A program made the translations under genes and the position numbers. From an uncultured Lutibacter sp. (GTDB taxonomy: Bacteria; Bacteroidota; Bacteroidia; Flavobacteriales; Flavobacteriaceae): a DNA stretch of 40,232 nt. The stretch spans positions 1-40,232 of the forward strand of contig CAMZLV010000011.1 of the NCBI GenBank assembly GCA_947311835.1, given 5' to 3'. Positions 1 to 8,604 of this stretch are shown here, piece after piece. Every line of letters begins with the position of its first letter. Position 1 is the first letter of the stretch. Under the pieces are notes generated by a model that saw only the letters and a list, made by a program, of their open reading frames with translations, ran no database searches and was not told where the DNA came from.

Positions 1-137
1 GAAGTTTTTTTATCAGAAAACTCAATGTTTAATTTGTATTGAAAAGCTTCAATTTCTTCAGAGTAAGTTTGTGTTTTGTTTTGATTACAACCAATAACTG
101 AAAATGTAATTAGCAGTAAAAAAATGTAGGTTTTCAT
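1..137 (-). CDS. Lipoprotein, probable DUF1684 family (N-terminal part only)
   Basis: Only the first 45 codons lie in the window; the gene runs off its left edge. The reading begins MKTYIFLLLITFSVIGC, a short signal peptide ending in a lipobox, so the product is probably anchored by a lipid on the cell envelope. The following residues (YSEEIEAFQYKLNIEFSD) resemble the start of flavobacterial DUF1684 lipoproteins, whose function is not known. The gene starts 22 nt after the icmF stop on the same strand, so it may be read through from icmF. Family assignment is from memory of the pattern and is only moderately sure. Confidence 0.6.
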   Translation of the reverse strand, partial: MKTYIFLLLITFSVIGCNQNKTQTYSEEIEAFQYKLNIEFSDKKT

Positions 138-159
138 TTGTGATTTAATTTTTAAATTA

Positions 160-3100
160 CTACATATTTCGTCTATACTGTCCTCCAACGCTAAACAAAG
201 CATTGGTTATTTGACCTAAAGAGCAAACTTTAGAAGCTTCCATCAATTGCTCAAAAATATTTTCATTATTGATCGATTTTTCTTGCAATAGTTTTAGTTG
301 TTCCGCTACTTTATTGGTATTTCCTTTATTGAGGTTTTGTACCACTTCAATTTGATATTTTTTCTCTTCTTCTGTAGCACGAATAACTTCTTTTGGTATT
401 TCGGTTGGAGATCCTTTAGAACTTAAAAACGTATTTACACCAATAATTGGAAATTCGCCTGTATGTTTTAAGGTTTCATAATACAAACTTTCTTCTTGTA
501 TTTTGCTGCGCTGATACATCGTTTCCATAGCGCCTAAAACACCTCCACGTTCTGTAATTCTATCAAATTCTATATAGATGGCTTCTTCTACTAAGTCAGT
601 CAATTCTTCTATAATAAATGCGCCTTGAATCGGATTTTCGTTTTTTGCTAATCCTAATTCTTTGTTGATGATTAATTGAATTGCCATCGCTCTACGAACA
701 CTCTCTTCAGTTGGAGTAGTAATGGCTTCGTCATACGCATTGGTATGTAGTGAATTGCAATTATCGTAAATAGCATATAAGGCTTGAAGAGAAGTTCTAA
801 TATCATTAAAATCAATTTCTTGTGCGTGTAATGAGCGTCCTGAAGTTTGAATATGATATTTTAACATTTGCGCTCTTTCGTTTGCACCGTATTTATTTTT
901 CATTGCTTTTGCCCAAATTCTACGTGCAACACGACCAATTACCGAATACTCAGGATCAATTCCATTTGAGAAGAAAAACGAAAGGTTTGGTCCAAATTTA
1001 TTGATGTCCATACCACGAGAAAGGTAGTATTCTACATAAGTAAATCCGTTAGAAAGCGTAAATGCTAATTGTGAAATCGGATTTGCTCCAGCCTCAGCAA
1101 TATGATAACCTGAAATAGAAACTGAATAAAAATTACGAATACCATTTTCAATAAAATATTCTTGCACATCTCCCATTAATCGTAAGGCAAATTCTGTAGA
1201 AAAAATACACGTATTTTGCGCTTGATCTTCTTTTAAAATATCTGCTTGTACGGTACCGCGAACTTTAGCAATGGTTTCGTATTTAATTTTGGTGTAAATT
1301 TCTTGAGGTAGCACTTCATCACCTGTAACGCCAAGTAACATCAGTCCTAAACCGTTATTTCCTTCTGGTAAATCACCTTGGTACGATGGTCTTACAACAC
1401 CTTTTTTAGCGTAAATTGCTTTTATTTTGACTTCAACATCCTTTTTTAATTCATTCTCAACAATATATTTTTCACATTCTTGATCAATGGCTGCATTCAT
1501 AAAAAATCCAAGTAACATTGGCGCAGGACCATTGATAGTCATAGAAACAGAAGTCATCGGATTGGTCAATTCAAAACCTGAATACAACTTTTTAAGGTCG
1601 TCTAAACAGCAAATTGAAACTCCAGCATTTCCGATTTTACCATAAATATCTGGTCGAATGTTTGGGTCGTTTCCATATAGCGTAACGCTGTCAAAAGCAG
1701 TTGATAAACGCTTGGCATCCATTCCCGCGCTAACGTAGTGAAAACGTCTGTTAGTACGTTCTGGACCTCCTTCACCTGCAAACATACGTGTTGGGTCTTC
1801 TCCTGTGCGTTTAAACGGATAAATTCCTGCTGCAAACGGGAATTTTCCCGGAAGATTTTCGGTTAATGTCCAATACAGAATATCTCCCCAAGCCTCGTAT
1901 TTTGGCAGCGAAATTTTTGGTATTTCTAATTGCGATAACGAAGTTGTATGTGTTTTTATGTTTATTTCTTTATCTCTAACTTTAAATGTATAAACTTCGT
2001 TTTTGTAACGCTCCATCGTGTCTTTCCAAGTTAAAATAGTTTGCCAATGATGTGGATTTAAGTCCATTTTTACACGAGCAAATTCTTTTAAGAGGAGATT
2101 TAAAAACGCATCGTTCTCGACTGCGCTCGAACTGACATTTAACTTGTCATTCTGAGTCAAACGAAGAATCTCATCTTCATTTAAACCGTTTTCTGTTAAA
2201 AAGTTTTCTTTTTTGGTAGTTTTACTATTTGCTACCGAAAGGATGGTTTTATAAATACCAAATAATTTTTGAGCAATTTCTTTTTGTTTTTGAACTTCTG
2301 AAAAATAATTGCGATTAATTTCGGTAATTTCGGATAAATAACGCGTTCTATTTGGCGGAATAATGAACTGTTTTTGGCTCATTTCCGAAGTGATTTCAAA
2401 GGAACTCTTTAGATTACTATCGCTAAATTTTTTATTAATTTCATTAACTATAGCACGATACAAACTATTCATTCCAGGATCGTTAAACTGGCTAGCGATT
2501 GTTCCGTAAACTGGCATATCATCCATAGGCGTATCCCAAAGATTATGATTGCGCAAATATTGTTTTTTTACATCACGAAGTGCATCTAAAGCACCTCTTT
2601 TGTCAAATTTGTTTAGTGCAATTAAATCGGCAAAATCAAGCATATCAATTTTTTCTAACTGCGTTGCTGCACCATATTCAGGAGTCATTACGTACAACGA
2701 CAAATCAGAATGTTCGGTAATTTCGGTATCGCTTTGACCAATACCAGAAGTTTCTAAAATTATCAAGTCATAATTGGCAACTTGCAATACTTCAATTGCG
2801 TGCGCTACGTGTTTGGATAAGGCTAAATTAGATTGTCTTGTAGCAAGCGAACGCATATAAACGCGATCGTTTTTAATGGCATTCATTCTAATTCTATCGC
2901 CAAGCAATGCACCACCAGTTTTTCTTTTGGAAGGGTCTACCGATACAATTGCAATTTCTTTTTCAGGAAAATCTAATAAAAATCTGCGCACCAATTCGTC
3001 AACTAATGAGGATTTTCCCGCTCCACCAGTTCCAGTAATGCCTAAAACAGGAATATTATTTTTAACTGGTTTAAACGTTTTTTCAAAGACTTCTAGTTTA

Positions 3101-3624
3101 TTTTCGGCAAGTGAAATATATCTTGCTATTGCATTTACATCTTTTTCTTTTATTTTTTCTTGTTTAGGAATGCTTAAATCGGCAACATTAAAATCGCATT
3201 TTTCAATCATATCGTTAATCATACCTTGTAAACCCATTTCACGACCATCATCTGGAGAATAAATACGTGTGATGCCATAATCCATCAAATCTTTAATTTC
3301 CGAAGGAAGGATAACACCACCACCACCACCAAAAATTTTGATTTGTGGTGCACCTTTTTCTTGTAGCAAATCGTGCATATATTTAAAATACTCGTTGTGT
3401 CCACCTTGATAGGAAGTCATTGCAATAGCATTTGCATCCTCTTGAATAGCAGTGTTTACTACTTCTTCAACACTTCTATCATGACCTAAATGAATAACTT
3501 CAACTCCTGTAGATTGAATGATTCTACGCATAATGTTGATAGCAGCATCGTGTCCATCAAAAAGAGAAGCAGCAGTTACAATTCGTATTTTATTTTTTGG
3601 TTTATATGGTGTGATTTGTTCCAT
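160..3624 (-). CDS. icmF: Fused isobutyryl-CoA mutase / G-protein chaperone (IcmF)
   Basis: Cytoplasmic adenosylcobalamin enzyme of 1154 aa that interconverts isobutyryl-CoA and n-butyryl-CoA (or a related acyl-CoA). Domain order is that of IcmF: a B12-binding domain at about residues 10-145 with the cobalt-ligand motif DGHD (23-26), a MeaB-like GTPase domain at about 190-420 with Walker [10 protein letters not shown] (about 198-206) and NKFD, then a linker and the large mutase barrel ([48 protein letters not shown]). The F-containing YPFKR segment and TVQADIL fit IcmF rather than methylmalonyl-CoA mutase. The linker at about residues 485-504 is encoded by a dispersed palindromic repeat inserted in frame. 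It is divergent from the DUF4143 gene. Exact substrate is inferred from family only. Confidence 0.93.
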   Translation of the reverse strand: MEQITPYKPKNKIRIVTAASLFDGHDAAINIMRRIIQSTGVEVIHLGHDRSVEEVVNTAIQEDANAIAMTSYQGGHNEYFKYMHDLLQEKGAPQIKIFGGGGGVILPSEIKDLMDYGITRIYSPDDGREMGLQGMINDMIEKCDFNVADLSIPKQEKIKEKDVNAIARYISLAENKLEVFEKTFKPVKNNIPVLGITGTGGAGKSSLVDELVRRFLLDFPEKEIAIVSVDPSKRKTGGALLGDRIRMNAIKNDRVYMRSLATRQSNLALSKHVAHAIEVLQVANYDLIILETSGIGQSDTEITEHSDLSLYVMTPEYGAATQLEKIDMLDFADLIALNKFDKRGALDALRDVKKQYLRNHNLWDTPMDDMPVYGTIASQFNDPGMNSLYRAIVNEINKKFSDSNLKSSFEITSEMSQKQFIIPPNRTRYLSEITEINRNYFSEVQKQKEIAQKLFGIYKTILSVANSKTTKKENFLTENGLNEDEILRLTQNDKLNVSSSAVENDAFLNLLLKEFARVKMDLNPHHWQTILTWKDTMERYKNEVYTFKVRDKEINIKTHTTSLSQLEIPKISLPKYEAWGDILYWTLTENLPGKFPFAAGIYPFKRTGEDPTRMFAGEGGPERTNRRFHYVSAGMDAKRLSTAFDSVTLYGNDPNIRPDIYGKIGNAGVSICCLDDLKKLYSGFELTNPMTSVSMTINGPAPMLLGFFMNAAIDQECEKYIVENELKKDVEVKIKAIYAKKGVVRPSYQGDLPEGNNGLGLMLLGVTGDEVLPQEIYTKIKYETIAKVRGTVQADILKEDQAQNTCIFSTEFALRLMGDVQEYFIENGIRNFYSVSISGYHIAEAGANPISQLAFTLSNGFTYVEYYLSRGMDINKFGPNLSFFFSNGIDPEYSVIGRVARRIWAKAMKNKYGANERAQMLKYHIQTSGRSLHAQEIDFNDIRTSLQALYAIYDNCNSLHTNAYDEAITTPTEESVRRAMAIQLIINKELGLAKNENPIQGAFIIEELTDLVEEAIYIEFDRITERGGVLGAMETMYQRSKIQEESLYYETLKHTGEFPIIGVNTFLSSKGSPTEIPKEVIRATEEEKKYQIEVVQNLNKGNTNKVAEQLKLLQEKSINNENIFEQLMEASKVCSLGQITNALFSVGGQYRRNM
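2114..2172. repeat. Palindromic dispersed repeat inside icmF
   Basis: Two arms, TTCTCGACTGCGCTCGAACTGACA-type and TGTCATTCTGAGTCAAACGA-type, face each other around a 7-nt centre. The same arm words recur in intergenic copies at 6085, 6865, 22756, 34589 and 37465. Here the copy lies in the icmF coding region without breaking the frame and contributes about 20 residues ([18 protein letters not shown]) to the linker between the GTPase and mutase domains. Confidence 0.8.
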
Positions 3625-3748
3625 TTATTGTGTGTAAATTTGATGTGCAATTTACGTAATTAAATTAGATTTTGTGAAAGGAGAATAACTAATATAGCTG
3701 ATTCTAGTTTCTTCATAAAGGATAGTATAATAACTTTTAGTCATAACT

Positions 3749-3780
3749 TTTGGTTATTACAATAGTATTTTTTATATTTG
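3749..3780 (+). promoter_or_regulatory. Promoter of the DUF4143 ATPase gene
   Basis: A Bacteroidetes-type promoter: TTTG at 3749-3752, 20 bp, then TATATTTG at 3773-3780. It predicts a transcript start about 7 nt downstream and a short leader before the ATG at 3799. The ORF-track start (TTG 3778) lies inside this box and so cannot be the real start. Confidence 0.7.
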
Positions 3781-3798
3781 AATGCTAATTTTTATAAG

Positions 3799-4917
3799 AT
3801 GTACCACAGAACGCTTGCCAGTATTTTTAATAAAAACACCAGAGGAAAAGCAGTTGTAATTGTAGGGGCTCGGCAAGTTGGAAAAACCACACTTATAAAA
3901 AATGCTTTAAAAAATAAAGAGTTTTTGTTTTTAGATGCCGATGATCCAACAGTTAGAAGGTTATTAACACATCCTAATACAGCACAAATTCAAAATATTT
4001 TAGGTGCTTTTAAAATTGTTTTTATTGATGAAGCTCAACGGATTGAAGATATTGGCTTAACGCTAAAGATTATTACCGATCAGTTTCCTCATATACAACT
4101 TTACGTATCAGGTTCTTCCTCTTTTGAATTAGGCAATAAACTAAATGAACCGTTAACAGGTAGAAAATGGGAGTATGAGTTATTTCCAATTTCTTGGGAA
4201 GAATACGAATCAAAAGTTGGCTATGTAATAGCAGAGCAAAATTTAGAAAACAGATTGCTGTTTGGTATGTATCCTGAAGTTTTAAACGATAAAGGAAACG
4301 AAAGAAATGTATTAAAAAACTTAGCAAGCAGTTATTTATATAGAGATATATTAGCTTTTTCGGATATTAGAAAGCCTGAAGTCCTCGATAATTTACTCTT
4401 GGCATTAGCGCTTCAAATAGGGAATGAAGTAAACTATAATGAATTGGCACAAACTGTTGGCGTAAATAAAAATACCATTCAAAAATACATTACTATTCTT
4501 GAAAAAGCATATATTGTTTTTAGATTAAATAGTTTTAGTAGAAACTTGAGAAATGAAATAAAACGCAATAGAAAAATATATTTTTATGATAATGGTATCC
4601 GTAATATGATTATTGGCAATTTTAATTCGCTTGAACTACGAAATGACAAAGGTGCTTTGTGGGAAAACTTCTTAATAGCTGAGCGTTTAAAACAAAATAG
4701 TTATAAAAGCACATTTGCAAGAATGTATTTTTGGCGTACCAAACAGCAACAAGAAGTTGATTTTGTTGAAGAAAAAAATGGAAAAATTTACGGTACTGAA
4801 TTCAAATGGAAAATAAGAAAACAGCAGAAATTACCGACAACTTTTGTAAAAACATATCATGCCAAAACACAAGTTATTGATAAGGATAATTTTAGAGATT
4901 TTGTTATAATAACATAG
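3799..4917 (+). CDS. AAA-type ATPase with DUF4143 domain
   Basis: A 372-aa cytoplasmic ATPase of the ORFan family seen across bacteria. Walker A is GARQVGKTT (about 23-31), Walker B is VFIDEAQ (about 74-80), and a sensor-like VSGSSSFEL follows. A winged-helix-like stretch (NYNELAQTVGVNKNTIQKYI) precedes the C-terminal DUF4143 region, which ends in QEVDFVEEKNGKIYGTEFKW, a D...E-x-K pattern like that of PD-(D/E)xK nuclease folds. ATG 3799 is chosen because the track start overlaps the promoter box. The gene stands alone. Members have been suggested to be mobile or defence-like, but no cellular role is established. Confidence 0.88.
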   Translation: MYHRTLASIFNKNTRGKAVVIVGARQVGKTTLIKNALKNKEFLFLDADDPTVRRLLTHPNTAQIQNILGAFKIVFIDEAQRIEDIGLTLKIITDQFPHIQLYVSGSSSFELGNKLNEPLTGRKWEYELFPISWEEYESKVGYVIAEQNLENRLLFGMYPEVLNDKGNERNVLKNLASSYLYRDILAFSDIRKPEVLDNLLLALALQIGNEVNYNELAQTVGVNKNTIQKYITILEKAYIVFRLNSFSRNLRNEIKRNRKIYFYDNGIRNMIIGNFNSLELRNDKGALWENFLIAERLKQNSYKSTFARMYFWRTKQQQEVDFVEEKNGKIYGTEFKWKIRKQQKLPTTFVKTYHAKTQVIDKDNFRDFVIIT

Positions 4918-4977
4918 ACATTGCTCGTTTTTCTTTTTTGATACAAATAGGATAAATACTAATTTTTAATATAAAAT

Positions 4978-6003
4978 ATGAACCGATTTTTATTTCTAGC
5001 ATTCTTTTTAATTTTCTCATGCAAACAAACAAATGTTAAGAGAAAAAGTGTCTCAAATTTTAAAAGCGATATGACTATATCCTTCGGTTCGTGTAACAAT
5101 CAAAGGATACAAAATGTACTGTTCGATGAAATTTTAAAGAACAAACCTGAAGTATTTATTTGGGGAGGCGATGTAATTTATTCTGATACTGATGATGTTA
5201 AAATATTAGAAGAAAACTATCATAAATTTGAGTCTGATACAGTTTATCAAAATTTTAAATCAAAAACCAAAGTTATTGGTACTTGGGATGATCATGACTA
5301 TGCGTTAAATGACGGAGGATTTGAAAATCCTATCAAAAAAGAAGCACAACAATTGTTTTTAGATTTTTTAGATGTTCCTACGAATGATGTTAGACGAAAT
5401 AGGGAAGGAGTTTACTATTCTGAACTGCTAAAAAAAGATAGTTTTACAGTAAAAATTATAGTATTAGATACGCGTTATTTTAGAACAAAACTGACAAAAG
5501 ATGGTACAGGAAAAAAGCGTTATGTCCCAAACCAATATGGCGAAGGAACAATGCTTGGAGCGCAGCAGTGGCAATGGCTAGAAAATGAATTGGCAACTTC
5601 AAAAGCAAATTTCAACATTATTGTGAGTAGCATACAATTTTTATCAAATCAACACGGTTTTGAAACTTGGGGAACGATGCCGCACGAAGTAGACAAATTA
5701 GAGCGCTTAATTGTAAAAAATAAAACAAAAAACACAATTATTTTATCAGGAGATAGGCATATTGCTGAAATTTCTAGTAAAAATATTGGCGCATATCATA
5801 CATCTTTAATTGATTTTACTTCAAGTGGAATGACGCATGCTTATGCGAGTTTTCATGGTGAAAACAATCCGTATAGAGTTACAGATGTGGTTTCTGAAAT
5901 TAATTTTGGTTTGTTAAAATTTGACTTTGATAACAATACTGTTTTGTTTGAAATAAGAGGGAAAAACAATAATCTTTTAGAATCGTTTGTGCAGCGTTAT
6001 TAG
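4978..6003 (+). CDS. PhoD-like metallophosphatase lipoprotein
   Basis: A 341-aa protein with a lipobox signal peptide (LAFFLIFSC), so probably on the periplasmic or outer face of the envelope. Metal-binding motifs of the alkaline phosphatase D / calcineurin-like fold are present in order: FGSCNNQR, WGGDVIYSD, GTWDDHDYALNDGG and LSGDRHIAEI. It probably hydrolyses phosphate mono- or diesters to release phosphate. It lies 60 nt after the DUF4143 gene on the same strand with no clear promoter between them. Substrate cannot be read from the sequence. Confidence 0.9.
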   Translation: MNRFLFLAFFLIFSCKQTNVKRKSVSNFKSDMTISFGSCNNQRIQNVLFDEILKNKPEVFIWGGDVIYSDTDDVKILEENYHKFESDTVYQNFKSKTKVIGTWDDHDYALNDGGFENPIKKEAQQLFLDFLDVPTNDVRRNREGVYYSELLKKDSFTVKIIVLDTRYFRTKLTKDGTGKKRYVPNQYGEGTMLGAQQWQWLENELATSKANFNIIVSSIQFLSNQHGFETWGTMPHEVDKLERLIVKNKTKNTIILSGDRHIAEISSKNIGAYHTSLIDFTSSGMTHAYASFHGENNPYRVTDVVSEINFGLLKFDFDNNTVLFEIRGKNNNLLESFVQRY

Positions 6004-6084
6004 TGTTTTTTATGATGTAAATACCTTTTATTAGTAAGGTTTTGTTATTTCTGAAAATAAATAAACTAAATGTACTGTTGTTTA

Positions 6085-6175
6085 GATTCTTCACTACCGT
6101 TCAGAATGACACAAAAGTGTTTAGAATTACGGAAAGCAATTTGTACTTGTCATATTGAGCATAGCGAAATATCTC
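6085..6175. repeat. Palindromic repeat, left flank of mazEF
   Basis: Two arms, GATTCTTCACTACCGTTCAG(AATGACA) and TGTCATATTGAGCATAGCGA(AATATCTC), separated by about 36 nt. Positions 6085-6152 match 6865-6932 at 63 of 68 bases in direct orientation, exactly 780 bp apart, so this copy and the one after mazF bracket the toxin-antitoxin pair. Confidence 0.85.
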
Positions 6176-6263
6176 ATTAGTATATGAATATTATATTTTA
6201 CAAGTATTCAACCCTTTTCTTAGGCCGTACTCACTTTAATTAGGAAAATACGTTTTTTTGTAA

Positions 6264-6271
6264 TAACTTTG
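6264..6271 (+). promoter_or_regulatory. Probable mazEF promoter (-7 box TAACTTTG)
   Basis: TAACTTTG fits the TAnnTTTG consensus and lies 21 nt before the mazE ATG. No convincing TTTG sits 19-20 bp upstream. The ORF-track start TTG at 6269 falls inside the box, which supports the later ATG. Confidence 0.5.
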
Positions 6272-6292
6272 TACATACAAAAAGTAATAAAA

Positions 6293-6538
6293 ATGGAAGT
6301 ATCAGTTATAAAAATAGGAAATTCTAAAGGAATACGTTTTAGCAAAACAATTTTAGAAAAATACAATATTAAGGATAAGGTACACTTAATTCTTGAAAAA
6401 GGAAAAATAATCATACAGCCAATAGCAACACCAAGAAAAGGATGGGAAGAAGCATTTGAAAAAATGAATCAAAACGGTGATGATAGATTGTTGTTTGAGG
6501 ATGTTTTTGAAGATGAAACTCTTGAAGAATGGAATTAA
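6293..6538 (+). CDS. mazE: MazE-type antitoxin (AbrB/SpoVT fold)
   Basis: An 81-aa antitoxin that should bind and neutralise the MazF toxin encoded next to it and bind its own promoter as a dimer. The N-terminus has the swapped-hairpin pattern VSVIKIGNSKGIRFSK...LEKYNIKD of MazE proteins, followed by a short acidic tail (DDRLLFEDVFEDETLEEW) suited to wrapping around the basic toxin. Start 6293 replaces the track start, which lies in the promoter box. The last 10 nt overlap the start of mazF, so the two are translationally coupled. Confidence 0.9.
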   Translation: MEVSVIKIGNSKGIRFSKTILEKYNIKDKVHLILEKGKIIIQPIATPRKGWEEAFEKMNQNGDDRLLFEDVFEDETLEEWN

Positions 6539-6852
6539 ACCAATACGACATTGTTCTAGTCAATCTAAATCCAACAATTGGTACCGAAATAAAAAAAACA
6601 AGACCTTGTATTATTATTTCACCAGATGAGATGAACAAACACTTGAGAACCATCGTGATTGCACCTATGACCACAAGTTCAAAGAACTATCCTACACGAA
6701 TTGAAATTAATCACAACAATAAAAAAGGTTGGATAGTAATTGATCAAATACGAACAGTTGATAAGCAAAGAATCATTAAAGTGCTTGGTACAATGACGAT
6801 ATCTGAAATCAAAGAAGTAAAATTGGTGCTTAAAGAAACTTTTGTGGATTAA
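6529..6852 (+). CDS. mazF: MazF/PemK-family mRNA interferase toxin
   Basis: A 107-aa toxin expected to cut mRNA at short sequence motifs and so stop growth when MazE is lost. The signature QYDIVLVNLNPTIGTEIKKTRP at the N-terminus carries the conserved catalytic-region arginine (KKTRP), and IAPMTTSSKNYPTRI carries the conserved threonine/serine region. Length is normal for the family and the frame is intact, so it is probably functional. It overlaps mazE by 10 nt. Downstream there is no further gene on this strand, only the second copy of the flanking repeat. Confidence 0.93.
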   Translation: MELNQYDIVLVNLNPTIGTEIKKTRPCIIISPDEMNKHLRTIVIAPMTTSSKNYPTRIEINHNNKKGWIVIDQIRTVDKQRIIKVLGTMTISEIKEVKLVLKETFVD

Positions 6853-6864
6853 ATTTGTTTAATA

Positions 6865-6932
6865 GATGCTTCACTATCGTTCAGAATGACACAAAAGTGT
6901 TTAGAATTATGAAAAGCGATTTGTACTTGTCA
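6865..6932. repeat. Palindromic repeat, right flank of mazEF (truncated)
   Basis: A direct copy of 6085-6152 with 5 differences in 68 bases. It has the left arm and spacer (ACACAAAAGTGTTTAGAATT) but the right arm stops after TGTCA, unlike the left-flank copy. Confidence 0.85.
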
Positions 6933-6983
6933 AAATCAGAAATAAAGCAATAAACTTGTGCAATTAAATTTTACATTATATCG

Positions 6984-7513
6984 TTATTTTTTTAATCCTA
7001 AATCTTTAGCTAATTCTTTATAAATATCAGCATTCAAATATAAAATTTGACAATCGTTACATTTATTTTTAGTTTCTTTAGCAAAAATTATATTTTCTTC
7101 AATTGCTTTTTTAGGGTAGTATGTTGACCAAAAACATAAAATGGAATACTTTGTTTTATGAATAGACTCATTTAAACCGACATACGTCTTTAAAAAATCA
7201 GTATTTGAAATACTGTCTATTTCAAGTTCGTCAAGTTTATTAACGCTATTTAAATTACCAACAGAGCATTCTCCTTTAGTGGTTTTTAGAATATTAGCAT
7301 TTTGATCAATAATTTTAATTCCAATATTTTGTAAAGAAAACTTTTGTCTTTATATGTTTTTTTTAATAAATCTTTGTTTAAATAAAAAGTATTGTCCTGT
7401 TGTATGCCGTAAGAGTTGCCAATATTTATGGTTTCTTTTAAAGAGTATTTGCCAACTGTATAGTTGTTACAAGTTGCTAAACTAATAAGTGTTATAAATG
7501 CGAATATTTTCAT
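6984..7513 (-). pseudogene. Lipoprotein gene broken by a single-base frameshift
   Basis: The track ORF 7286-7513 starts MKIFAFITLISLATC (lipobox), runs to LLKKTYKDK, then drifts into junk and stops. A shift by one base near 7341-7346 opens a second frame with no stop for about 120 codons (FSLQNIGIKIIDQN...ECSVGNLNSVNKLDEL...LYLNADIYKELAKDLGLKK) to TAA at 6984. The joint product would be about 176 aa. The parts fit if one A is missing from a short A run (AAAA where AAAAA would give KDKKFSLQ). The second half contains ILCFWSTYYPKKAIEE, loosely like a thioredoxin fold without active cysteines. It is a recent mutation, an assembly error or, less likely, programmed frameshifting. Family not recognised. 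Confidence 0.75.
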
Positions 7514-7596
7514 TTTTTTTTCTTGTATTTTCTAATTAAGCCAAAAGCAAGTATAGTTAAAAAACCAATTATTAAATATTTTATAAATTCATCCAT
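7510..7596 (-). CDS. 28-aa single-pass membrane peptide, coupled upstream of the lipoprotein
   Basis: Too short for the ORF track. It begins MDEFIKYLIIGFLTILAFG, one hydrophobic helix, and ends in a strongly basic tail (RKYKKKK), giving an N-out or inside-positive single-pass peptide. Its TGA stop overlaps the ATG of the following lipoprotein gene as ATGA, an arrangement typical of translational coupling, which makes chance less likely. Function unknown; it may act with the lipoprotein at the inner membrane. Confidence 0.55.
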   Translation of the reverse strand: MDEFIKYLIIGFLTILAFGLIRKYKKKK

Positions 7597-7658
7597 AATT
7601 ATATATATTAAAAGTTATTTTAGTTAACGTATAACTACATATCAATATTAAGGTGAAT

Positions 7659-7690
7659 AAACCTAAAAAACAAGGTTTTTTTTTTTACAA
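7659..7690 (+). terminator. Orphan intrinsic terminator
   Basis: AAACCT - 8 nt - AGGTTT followed by an unbroken T run (11 T from 7676). The T tract fits the plus strand, but no plus-strand gene ends nearby; the nearest upstream plus gene is mazF at 6852. It could end a long mazEF transcript antisense to the lipoprotein, or a small RNA. Confidence 0.45.
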
Positions 7691-7817
7691 ATTATTGACA
7701 GTAAATAAGTTACATTCAAATTTCAGTCATTTTAACACAACAAAAGTGAAAAAATATTTTCTGAAATTCTTTGAAAACGGCAGATAATTGTTTTATTTTC
7801 AATGTAATTGCTTTTTT

Positions 7818-8144
7818 TTACAGATAATTCAAAAAATTACGGCTTTTACGCGTAAGTAAATAATTTGGGTTGTCTTCGTTTTTATACGCTTCGCGCTCAA
7901 AAGAAATGTTTTTGTAGGCTTTATGCCAGTTTTTATACTGTAATAATCGTATTAAAAACTCTATAAAATACCAAACAAAAAAGAACAGCCAAAACAATTC
8001 TATTTGTTGCTTTAAATGTATCTTTTCGTGGTTTATAAGGGTTGTGTTATTTTTTAAGTCAGTACTTTTTAAAAAGATAAAAGGATATATGGTAAGTCCT
8101 ATATATTTTTTTGGAATTATATGTTTGAAAATGAGTATCATCAC
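7818..8144 (-). CDS. Small membrane-associated HExxH protein (peptidase-like)
   Basis: A 108-aa protein with the zinc-peptidase motif HEKIH (about residues 39-43) in the context LINHEKIHLKQQIELFWLFF, an aromatic hydrophobic segment (LFWLFFFVWYFIEFLIRLL) that probably spans or enters the membrane, and a downstream glutamate in FEREAY that could be the third zinc ligand. The pattern resembles a stripped-down M48/M56-like core common in flavobacteria. Whether it cleaves anything is unknown. A TAAATTTG box at 8168-8175 (minus) lies about 25 nt upstream. The tandem repeat array occupies the rest of the divergent intergenic region. Confidence 0.7.
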   Translation of the reverse strand: MMILIFKHIIPKKYIGLTIYPFIFLKSTDLKNNTTLINHEKIHLKQQIELFWLFFFVWYFIEFLIRLLQYKNWHKAYKNISFEREAYKNEDNPNYLLTRKSRNFLNYL

Positions 8145-8210
8145 GATAAAGATAACAAATAGTAAGCCAAATTTAAGTTGAGGTCTTTGTTTTTATTAAT
8201 TGTAATCAAA

Positions 8211-8513
8211 TCTATTGTCAAGTGTCTAAAAGAGCAACGGTCTAACGTCTTGTTAAAATGTCATAAATCGTCACATCTACCGTCAAGTGTCTAATAGTTC
8301 AACGGTCTAGCGTCTTATAAAAAATGTCATAAATCGTCATATCTACCGTCAAGTGTCTAACAGAGCAACGGTCTAACGTCTTGTTAAATCGTCATAAATA
8401 GTCACGTCTACCGTCAAGTGTCTAATAGTTCAACGGTCTAGCGTCTTATAAAAAATGTCATAAATCGTCACGTCTACCGTCAAGTATCTAACAGAGCAAC
8501 GGTCTAACGTCTT
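8211..8513. repeat. Tandem array with alternating 65/66-bp units (A-B-A-B-A')
   Basis: Five head-to-tail units start at 8211, 8276, 8342, 8407 and 8473 (the last cut at 41 nt). All share (T)CTACCGTCAAGTGTCTAA and CAACGGTCTA. Units 1, 3 and 5 carry AGAGCAACGGTCTAACGTCTTG, while 2 and 4 carry AGTTCAACGGTCTAGCGTCTTA, so the true period is an A-B dimer of about 131 bp. Within a unit ACCGT and ACGGT form an inverted pair, and GAC words recur at about 7-nt steps on the minus strand. It lies between the divergent starts at 8144 and 8605. There are no unique spacers, so it is not a CRISPR array. Confidence 0.93.
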
Positions 8514-8604
8514 AAGAAGTTCTTTCACCAACTCCTTTTTCTTGGTATGATTATTGATGCTTTAAAGTGATTAATTATTGTAAAAACAATTAAACTTAAA
8601 TAAA

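Noticed and set aside
2876-3262. 128-aa plus-strand ORF inside icmF
   Set aside because: It is the shadow of the conserved GTPase domain on the minus strand; no start signal or family pattern.
3625-3748. Cobalamin riboswitch upstream of icmF
   Set aside because: The leader is short and no B12-box or matching stem pattern was seen.
7338-7350. Programmed ribosomal frameshift in the lipoprotein gene
   Set aside because: No canonical slippery heptamer in the right frame and no evident stimulatory structure; a simple indel explains it better.
8211-8513. Tandem array as a CRISPR
   Set aside because: Units are contiguous and alike over their full length, there are no unique spacers, and no cas genes are present.
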